A DNA stretch of 20,893 bases from Zoogloea sp041911615 (GTDB lineage: Bacteria > Pseudomonadota > Gammaproteobacteria > Burkholderiales > Rhodocyclaceae), in assembly GCF_041911615.1 (NCBI RefSeq), contig NZ_JAYROR010000018.1, positions 1 to 20,893 on the forward strand, in the 5' to 3' direction. This document shows, piece after piece, positions 17,801-20,893 of the stretch (position 1 is its first letter; every line of letters starts with the position of its first letter). The notes under the pieces are model-generated. The model saw nothing but the letters and a program-made list of their open reading frames with translations. It had not been told where the DNA came from and ran no database searches. Position numbers and translations under genes: made by a program.

Positions 17801-20800
17801 GGCCGGCCAGCAACTGGCGCTCACCTATACCGTCAGCGTCTCCGACGGTCAGGCCAGCTCCACCCACAGCGTCGTCGTCACCGTCACCGGCACCAACGAC
17901 AGCCCGACCATCGGCGTCATCGCCCAGACCGACCTCAACGAGCAGAGCAACGCCGCGCCCCTTGTCGCCGCCATTCCGCTCAGCTTCACCGACGTCGACC
18001 TGGCCGACGTGGGCCACAGCGCGGCCATCACCGCCGTTCAGGCCAGCGGCCAGACCGCCGGCCTCGTGCTCGACAATGCAGCGCTGATCGCCCTGGTCAC
18101 CCCGAGCTTCATCATCAAGCCCGCCGGCGGCAGCTTCGGCGTGGCCAACCTTGGCTTCAGCGCGCCCGCCAGTGCCTTCGACTACCTCGCCGCCGGCCAG
18201 CAGCTCAGCCTCACCTACACCGTCGCCATCGACGACGGCGACGGCGGCATCGCCAGCCGCGACTTCGTCGTCACCATCACCGGCACCAACGACGCCCCGA
18301 CCCTCGTCGCCACCGACGTTGCCGGCGCCGTCAGCGAAGTCGGCGGCAACGGCCTGCTCGCCGACAGCGGCAGCCTCAGCTTCGCCGACGTCGATCTCAC
18401 CGATCTGCCCACCGCCAGCTTCGTCGTCCAGTCCATCCAGGCCGTCAAGGCCGACGGCCTCACCGCGCTCGCCCTCAGCGGCGCCCAGCAGGCCGCCATC
18501 GGCAGCGCCTTCTCGCTGGTCCCGGATGCCGGCAACACCCACGACGGCAGCGTCGCCTGGCACTACGCGATCGGCGAGCCCGCGGTGGACTTCCTCGCCG
18601 CCGGCGAACAGGTCACCGCGGTGTTCACCGTCACCGTCGCCGACGGCCACGGCGGCAGCGCCGCCCAGGACGTCACCGTCACCCTGACCGGCACCAACGA
18701 CGTCCCGCTGCTCACCGCGGTCGACGTTGCTGGCGCCCTGGTGGAGCAGGGCGGCAGCGGCACCCTCAGCGACAGCGGCTCGATCAGCTTCACCGATGTG
18801 GACCTGACCGACCTGCCCACCGCCAGCCAGGTCCTAAAGTCCCTCGACGCCGTCAAGCACGACGGGGTCACGCCGCTCGCCCTCACCGGCAGCCAGGCCA
18901 TCGCGCTCATCAACGCCTTCTCGCTCAGCAGCGCGGTCGGCAACACCCACGACGGCAGCATCGACTGGACCTACGCCATCGCCGAAGCCGACGTGGACTT
19001 CCTCGGCCAGGGCGACACCGTCACCGCGGTGTTCACCGTCACCGTCGCCGACGGCCACGGCGGCTTCGCCAGCCAGGACGTCACCGTGACCCTCACCGGC
19101 ACCAACGACGCCCCGGTCCTCGACCTGAACGGCGCGGGCGCCGGCGTCGACACCGACGTCATGTTCAACGCCCGCGGCGACGCGGTGTCGCTGTTCGCCC
19201 AGGACGCCTCCGGCAACCTCACCCAGCTCGTGCTGACCGACAAGGACGACGGCGACCTGATCGACGGCGTCAGCCTCACCCTCGCCCCGGGCGACGCCCT
19301 CGACAACCTCGGCGACGTCACCTACGAAACGCTGTTCTCCACCCACGGCAGCGGCAGCTTCAGCTACGACGGCTACACCCTCACGATCGCCGGCAACGGC
19401 ACCAGCGGCAGCCCGCTCACCATCAGCGGCGCCGGATCGGTGGCAGCCTACAAGGCCGCGCTCGCCACGCTGCAGTACATCGACACCAACCAGAACGCCT
19501 ACGCCGGCAACCGCGCCGTCACCGTCACCGTCACCGACGTCGGCACCACGCTGCCCGGCGGCAACGCCGCGCCGCTGTCCGCCAGCGCCACGCTCACCGT
19601 CAACGTGAACTGGAACCCGGTGGTCGACCTCAACGGCCCGGGCAGCCAGGCCGGCCTGCCGGTGGACGCCAACGTCCAGCGCGACTACCTCACCAGCTTC
19701 GTCGAGAAGCAGCCCACCACCACCTACATCGCCTCCAACAAGGCGACCTTGTTCGATCAGAACGGCCTCATCAGCCGCGTCGAGGTCGACCTCACCAACG
19801 CCCAGGACGGCGCCGCCGAAACCCTCTCGATCGGCGCCGGGGTCGTCTCGATCCTCGCCGGCCTCGGCATCACCACTACCGTCTCCGCCGACCACCACAG
19901 CGTCGTCTTCGAGGCGGTGGACGCCACCGGCCGCGACGTCTCGCAGTTCCAGATCGGTGTGCGCGGCGTCGCCTACGCCAACAGCAGCAACGCCCCCACC
20001 GAGAGCGTGCTGCGCGAGGTCACCGTGGTGCCCTTCGACACCGACGGCGCCCAGGGCGTCTCCGCCACCGCCTACATCGGCGTCCAGGGCGTCAACGTGC
20101 CGCCCACGCTGCAGAGCGTCAGCAGCGGCAGCGTCGCCGAAGTCGACCTGGCCGGCAGCGCCGCCTGGACCGACGCCGGCCTCAGCGGCACCCTGGTCGG
20201 CGCCGACGAAGACCTGCAGACCCTCACCTACGGCATCAGCGGCGGCACCACCGGCGGCAGCTACGCCCCCGCGGCGCTGACCTACGACGTCAGCAAGGCC
20301 GGCAGCTACGGCACCCTCTACGTCAAGTCCGCCACCGGCGACTACCTCTACGTGCCCGACAGCGCCAAGGTCAACGCCCTGTCGGCCGGCGAGGCCCAGA
20401 CCGAGAGCTTCACCGTCACGGTCTACGACGGCGTCGCTGCGCCGGTCACCCAGACCTACACCCTCAACCTCACCGGCACCAACGACGCGCCGACCCTCAA
20501 TGTGCTCGCCAGCGACCTCGCTGGCGGCGTCACCGAGCGTCCGGACGGCGCCCCGGACGAGAACAGCGCCACCCTCGCCAGCAGCGGCACCCTCATCTTT
20601 GCCGACGTCGATGGAGCCGACAGCCACGCCGCCAGCATCGCCGCCAGCGTCCACGACGGCGCCGGCAACCTCATCGCCGCGCCGCTGGGCAGCCTGAGCC
20701 TGGGCGTGCTCGACCCGCTCACCAAGACCGTGGGCTGGAGCTACAGCGTCCCGGCCGGGCTGCTCGATGGCCTTGCCGCCGGCGAGACCCTGACCCAGGT

Positions 20801-20893
20801 GTACAGCGTCAGCATCACCGACAACCACGGCGCCAGCGTCACCCAGGACATCACCGTGACCCTCACCGGCACCAACGACGCGCCGACCCTCGA
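8895..20893 (+). CDS. Giant repeat-built adhesin-like protein, likely type I secretion substrate (5' part)
   Basis: The frame is open from 8895 to the right edge: 3,999 complete codons and no stop, so the real protein is longer. Order of parts: DUF4347-like domain (residues about 8-165), a jelly-roll-like domain (about 171-384), a run of five prolines (393-397), then more than 20 domains of about 95-335 residues. The repeats are cadherin-like, dystroglycan-type (LPGW motif), Ig-like and VCBS-type, and many end in VNDAP or TNDAP. Such proteins are exported by type I systems and usually act in adhesion or biofilm. The repeats carry many Asp-x-Asp clusters that probably bind calcium. There are only three Cys (106, 1224, 1334). 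There is no classical signal peptide, as expected for a type I substrate, whose export signal would be at the unseen C-terminus. The four secretion genes just upstream are the likely exporter. Confidence 0.9.
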   Translation, partial: MTTSTATQILFIDSRVTSADSLLAGLDSSIEIVWLSADRDGLDQIAETLAGRTGIGAVHVVSHGGAGYLTLGAGVVDTASLAAHAAQMDVIRAALTDSADLLLYGCDVAAGDAGTRFIDALAGATGADVAASTDLTGGALMGGNWTLEAATGTIETAAIAPAAYDDVLAPSNAGFESDFTGWVTSDAVIGTGSVYSAGSNNWTVNPYGSKMAVIQPAGASGELAGVYSALKVGSAAQSYLNTRFSNPTNFGYVYTDVTLTAGETFQVAWNYVATDYSPYNDASWVSLVNTSNLSDTSMSITPGAGSTAVSGQVSILGATVTGTGNYVTGNYGSTGWQTATIVAGEAGTYRLGFAVFNLADTILSPYLFVDQAAGTTLKNGTPFGPVAAPTVLPPPPPASNVAPVFSSPTVTYSSGSNTFADTAGDDSFVTAVGKLNATDADGNPLTFSVAGGSSSTTKATAYGTFTITNASTGAFTYTPNNGAIQALKSSVTDSFSITVSDGKGGTATTTLSFAINGVNDTTVFGGSHTGAVQEDGTTSASGTVTASDRDTGDAAISASAAASIYGTFIVDASGNWTYALKNGSAAVQGLNGGAVVYDSFTVHTAGGADQTVTITVTGVNDRPTLSSNAALLTLAEDASPANGQTVATLFGGRFADADAGASFGGILVSANAATAGQGAWYYKAVGGAWTAIPTGGLSTSNALALASTTQLKFIPAHDYNGTPGGLTVFAADDQYAGGFSTSAGPVLAATSGEGVSTAAVALSITISPVNDAPVFTAPGDIAVSFAETAVTDLTGALVSAAGPALGGTLAATDVENDPLLYAIQGGATVGNLSILQGTYGQLSVDLLTGVWSYLPNKIVAINALDAGEVGLESFTLHVTDPSGANATKQLNVSVIGANDTPIVSATVADQGFAGPGEWVYQIPVGTVTDAEGTGLSYAATLSDGNPLPGWLHFDPVTRTLSGNPPKSLENTAFDVTLTVTDNHGVAVSDTFTVALGANLNDVPTGAVSIVNDSSAPRGTASPQQGDVLSVGNTLVDGDGLGAISYTWYANGVVIGNGGSHVLTQADVGKFISVVASYTDAGGVTESMSSAKTGAVINTNDAPTGVPTATLAQGTEDNVYHVTQADLLKGFSDADGDMLDVIGLIVLDGNGQPLAGASVSAKYPDGSYAITLPPNASGDFQLAYQVTDGLATAPAVQTFGITAVNDAPSGLPAGILADGTEDQPCLVYAADLLNGLSDAENDSLSVINLQADHGSIEDNGDGTFTITPNPNYNGLLTLSYSVIDGHGGAAGASPAHIVHQYLNIVPVDDGPVLLSPATDQSVLPGDILGFSAAACFGEVDGQSLSYSATLSDGSPLPGWITFDPSTGNFTAAPGAGDIGTLGIKVVASDGNNTLQTTFALDVPGVTGNTAPDGTPNLLLPDGVEDVPYVVFGADLLSGMSDAEGGSLSIVNLHADHGTVVDNGSGIYIVTPEPNYNGPVNLTYDVLDGQGGKTVVSQQFVLAPVDDAPTLATPLGNVIALQGTPITPFTVGGHFAEADGAALNYTATLSDGSPLPGWLNFDPATGTFSGTPDASVVGALGVKVVAYDGLGVGSQSVQASFLLTVTSTPSSTDDSVSTLKDTPIVLSIGDFGDYYDPQGGAEHYVIITGLPAHGTLAFDNVTIVQGDLANTSGLPSGTSPLPAGEVGYWVSVDDILAGKLVFTPEAGYHGPVDIGFKVEKNPISYTSYTLAIDVADTNDPPVLSGTPTVLTTTAEDTAKVVTLDQLLQGYTDPEGQPLLVVGLSADHGTVTDNGNNTYTITPELDYNGTIVLSYGVSDGVNTLATDLNYNLTPVNDAPVLANPVGDKTLADVQAGITLPSNIFTDVDGDVLTVTPTQTNGDPLPAWMTWDGNQLKLTGTPPGGTPYIDILLTASDGNGGDATSTFRISLTAGATGNGVETANNPGSVTVSASTAPVGGVYPAGTVLTANVSDVDGYNSAIAYQWQMSADGVSGWSAIPNATSSQLTLGLTESDQYIRVSAYYTDGGNILETPVSSPAIHVALQDHAGAVAISGTPAAGYTLAATLTDSDGLTGASPTYTWKADGVTVQSGSSNAYTLTNSEGGKLISVQVSYTDDKGFATTVSATDPNPIQLGSVPPVPAAQSTDATEKGGIANATGGSGASGNLLSGATDGNAGDVITFDSVRTGSVAGLGAPALIDPSNPAYVVLDGTYGQLRVELATGAYTYTLFDTHANVQALRAGEVATESFNYTLKDSTDLTGTNSLTITVHGTDDAPGGSGLVASATVTEDIATAVDLSALALADVDGIGTDTYTLTLSVATAGAVLTATSGGGVTVAGSASGTLSLTGTLAALNSFIDNAGALHYTGKLNDDTSDTLTVTLQDVTSVGKPVVSLGTVAVDITPVNDAATLDLDADNSSGVVGTGYAAGYTARSHVAVHVVDSDVTILDPDHVGATPDTITMATVAIASGALDNLFGSYETLTAQGASIVTVGDEVRFKFANYDAADTSTYLVLAGNGSAKLSFIGTGSWAQYQDALRTVLYDDANPNASAGARSVTVSIQDGAITTGSSDNSLTTVATATINVIWAPVVDLDGEATANVDDRSYAITYTENGAPLAIAAPDASITDLDGNIKQVQVSLRSGDPSAPIGAADHLSISPSIVTLLASKGITTVVSGDAHTVTFTGNADGSVFQLGLRAVKYSSTSDSPAQGLVRYVDVTTVDMQDHVGVGATTTINIVPVNDAPSAVADTHTVGEAGGLLNGIPGSSPAGNVLANDTDPDAYLSSNPAQAETKAVSAVGFGLTAGTVGQPLAGQYGSLTLNADGSFSYTVNDGNATVQALRAVTDTLTEVFTYTVVDGGGLTSTSTLTVTITGVNDTPVITVAPADSAAAALTETDAGLSASGTLSVEDVDLLDTVTASVTGVVASGATTGLAADNATLLAMLGVDPGAVIDASHTTGTLHWHFASGSEAFNYLAAGQQLALTYTVSVSDGQASSTHSVVVTVTGTNDSPTIGVIAQTDLNEQSNAAPLVAAIPLSFTDVDLADVGHSAAITAVQASGQTAGLVLDNAALIALVTPSFIIKPAGGSFGVANLGFSAPASAFDYLAAGQQLSLTYTVAIDDGDGGIASRDFVVTITGTNDAPTLVATDVAGAVSEVGGNGLLADSGSLSFADVDLTDLPTASFVVQSIQAVKADGLTALALSGAQQAAIGSAFSLVPDAGNTHDGSVAWHYAIGEPAVDFLAAGEQVTAVFTVTVADGHGGSAAQDVTVTLTGTNDVPLLTAVDVAGALVEQGGSGTLSDSGSISFTDVDLTDLPTASQVLKSLDAVKHDGVTPLALTGSQAIALINAFSLSSAVGNTHDGSIDWTYAIAEADVDFLGQGDTVTAVFTVTVADGHGGFASQDVTVTLTGTNDAPVLDLNGAGAGVDTDVMFNARGDAVSLFAQDASGNLTQLVLTDKDDGDLIDGVSLTLAPGDALDNLGDVTYETLFSTHGSGSFSYDGYTLTIAGNGTSGSPLTISGAGSVAAYKAALATLQYIDTNQNAYAGNRAVTVTVTDVGTTLPGGNAAPLSASATLTVNVNWNPVVDLNGPGSQAGLPVDANVQRDYLTSFVEKQPTTTYIASNKATLFDQNGLISRVEVDLTNAQDGAAETLSIGAGVVSILAGLGITTTVSADHHSVVFEAVDATGRDVSQFQIGVRGVAYANSSNAPTESVLREVTVVPFDTDGAQGVSATAYIGVQGVNVPPTLQSVSSGSVAEVDLAGSAAWTDAGLSGTLVGADEDLQTLTYGISGGTTGGSYAPAALTYDVSKAGSYGTLYVKSATGDYLYVPDSAKVNALSAGEAQTESFTVTVYDGVAAPVTQTYTLNLTGTNDAPTLNVLASDLAGGVTERPDGAPDENSATLASSGTLIFADVDGADSHAASIAASVHDGAGNLIAAPLGSLSLGVLDPLTKTVGWSYSVPAGLLDGLAAGETLTQVYSVSITDNHGASVTQDITVTLTGTNDAPTL
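8916..9389 (+). other. DUF4347-like N-terminal domain with His63 and Cys106
   Basis: Residues 8-165 start with ILFIDSRVTSADSLLAGL and contain AVHVVSHGGAG and LLLYGCDVAAG, followed by GADVAASTDLTGG. This pattern is typical of the DUF4347 family found at the front of giant cadherin/VCBS adhesins. The SHG and YGC motifs sit at the ends of strands, as the catalytic His and Cys do in clan CD cysteine peptidases such as caspases and gingipains. Whether it cleaves anything is unknown to me; a structural role at the N-terminus is the alternative. Confidence 0.75.
9405..10046 (+). other. Jelly-roll-like (possible carbohydrate-binding) domain
   Basis: Residues 171-384 begin SNAGFESDFTGWVTSD and continue with beta-rich sequence including SKMAVIQPAG, YVYTDVTLTAGETFQVAWNY and AGTYRLGFAVFN. 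The start 'N-x-GFE-x-x-x-x-GW' followed by a beta-sandwich is typical of CBM-like and PEP-CTERM-type jelly-roll domains. It is followed by a linker with five prolines at 10071-10085. Ligand binding is inference from the fold type only. Confidence 0.45.
10086..11597 (+). repeat. First block of cadherin/VCBS-like domains in the giant protein
   Basis: Four domains follow the proline linker, with boundaries marked by VND or AND motifs near 10449, 10749, 11202 and 11583. The first two and the fourth are VCBS-like: a YGTF or YGQL strand, then a W/F-T-Y or WSYLPN strand, then a D-SFT or ESFTL strand. The third (10763-11215) is larger and contains WYYKAVGGAW and a LKFIPAHDYNG stretch, a pattern seen in large bacterial adhesins. 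Acidic D-A-D-G type loops suggest calcium sites. Confidence 0.7.
11598..14690 (+). repeat. Alternating dystroglycan-type and cadherin-like repeats
   Basis: Four dystroglycan-type (CADG/He_PIG-like) copies share LPGW or LPAW, with the Trp codons at 11742, 12966, 13560 and 14544. They are interleaved with four cadherin-like copies of the type E-D-x(n)-DLLxGxSDxE...NYNG, at about 12191-12510, 12511-12815, 13111-13405 and 14111-14395. Copies two and three form a unit of about 200 residues repeated once: the identical string starting CTCTCCGACGGCTCG occurs at 12939 and 13533, 594 bp apart. An Ig-like copy lies at about 11896-12190 and a further cadherin-like domain at 13711-14110. Confidence 0.75.
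14690..15290 (+). repeat. Pair of Ig-like repeats
   Basis: Two related domains (about 14690-15010 and 15010-15290) share the pattern AGxxLxAxxxDxDG...YxW...LT...G/D-x-x-I-x-V-x-x-x-YTD, for example IAYQWQMSADG and PTYTWKADGVTV. A third copy of the same type is at about 11896-12190 (ISYTWYANGVVIG). They resemble the Ig-like spacer domains of bacterial giant adhesins and probably extend the stalk. Confidence 0.65.
15291..16097 (+). repeat. VCBS-like domain and a divergent cadherin-like domain
   Basis: 15291-15700 is VCBS-like, with YGQLRVELATGAYTYTL and ESFNYTLKDST, ending in GTDDAP near 15691. It is followed to 16097 by a domain with ALADVDGIGTDTYTLTLSV and LHYTGKLNDDTSDTLTVTL, ending in PVNDAA. 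The second part resembles the first half of the long modules that follow but is shorter. Confidence 0.6.
16098..17099 (+). repeat. Long module A (334 residues)
   Basis: This module lies between two PVNDA motifs. It has two halves joined by INVIWAPVVDLDG (Trp codon at 16635). The second half contains SIVTLLASKGITTVVSGDAH and a GLRAVKYSST strand. A related module B occurs at 19107-20096 with the same landmarks in the same order. I do not recognise a named family for it. Confidence 0.65.
17100..19106 (+). repeat. Array of five VCBS-type repeats
   Basis: The first repeat (17100-17501, 402 bp) has YGSLTLNADGSFSYTVND. Four more follow with starts at 17502, 17898, 18291 and 18699, that is units of 396, 393, 408 and 408 bp. 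The last two are exactly equal in length and very similar, sharing TDLPTAS, GNTHDGS, TAVFTVTVADGHGG and TLTGTND at matching places. Each unit ends in TVTGTND or a close variant. Tandem VCBS repeats of this kind form the stalk of biofilm adhesins. Confidence 0.85.
19107..20096 (+). repeat. Long module B (330 residues), paralogue of module A
   Basis: The module opens with DAPVLDLNGAG and has the joining segment VNVNWNPVVDLNG (Trp codon at 19611). The second half has VVSILAGLGITTTVSADHHS and a GVRGVAYANSS strand. These match WAPVVDLDG, VTLLASKGITTVVSGDAH and GLRAVKYSST of module A in order. It ends in VNVPPTL where module A ends in VNDAPSA. Confidence 0.65.
20097..20893 (+). repeat. Two VCBS-type repeats after module B, running to the window edge
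   Basis: The first (20097-20483, 387 bp) has YGTLYVKSATGDYLYVPD; the second (20484-20876, 393 bp) has SSGTLIFADVDGADSH and ends in TLTGTNDAP. They copy the order found after module A: a YGSL-type repeat followed by an SGTL-type repeat. The sequence continues into another unit beyond the window. Confidence 0.75.

Noticed and set aside
8802..18650. Open frame of 3,282 codons on the minus strand opposite the giant gene
   Set aside because: It is in exact register with the sense codons, so it stays open simply because the sense gene avoids TTA, CTA and TCA. The translation is monotonous Gly/Ala/Val/Asp/Glu without domains, and the sense frame has a ribosome site and clear homologous repeats.
19150..19200. 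RGD tripeptide in long module B as an integrin-type cell attachment motif
   Set aside because: A three-residue match in a protein of about 4,000 residues is expected by chance, and the bacterium looks environmental.

Overview
The window looks like a chromosomal stretch of a high-GC Gram-negative bacterium. Codon third positions are almost all G or C, and the secretion genes are of the proteobacterial PrtD/HlyD/TolC type. My best guess is a betaproteobacterium of the Rhodocyclales sort, but that is inference from style, not from a marker gene. No RNA gene, insertion sequence, integrase or CRISPR array is visible.

Layout: (1) 1-120 is the tail of a gene, possibly a Ser/Thr protein kinase. It converges with a small hypothetical gene on the minus strand (135-326). 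(2) 544-2231 is a two-component pair, a short membrane histidine kinase and an OmpR/PhoB-type response regulator, overlapping by 4 bp. (3) 2378-8713 is a tight four-gene type I secretion operon: two different PrtD-family ABC exporters in tandem, a HlyD-family membrane fusion protein and a TolC-family outer-membrane channel. (4) 8895 to the right edge is the 5' part of one enormous gene. At least 3,999 codons are in the window with no stop. It encodes a repeat-built surface or secreted protein: an N-terminal DUF4347-type domain, a jelly-roll-like domain, a proline linker, then a long series of cadherin-like, dystroglycan-type, Ig-like and VCBS-type domains.

The parts make a plausible single system: a regulator pair, a dedicated exporter and its giant adhesin-like substrate. 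The tandem ABC proteins probably form a heterodimer in the inner membrane, joined through the HlyD-like adaptor to the TolC-like channel. Gene order suggests the giant protein is the substrate and that the two-component pair controls one or both units; neither is proven by sequence. Each of the three transcription units is preceded by an AT-rich island that stands out from the GC-rich background. The islands share short words.

Points most worth checking: a 17-codon leader ORF and perfect 8-bp hairpin ending exactly at the start codon of the first ABC gene; the altered ABC signature (LSAGM) in the second ABC protein; a His/Cys pair in the DUF4347 domain resembling clan CD cysteine peptidases; only three cysteines in about 4,000 residues; and a higher-order duplication of about 3.0 kb in the adhesin.
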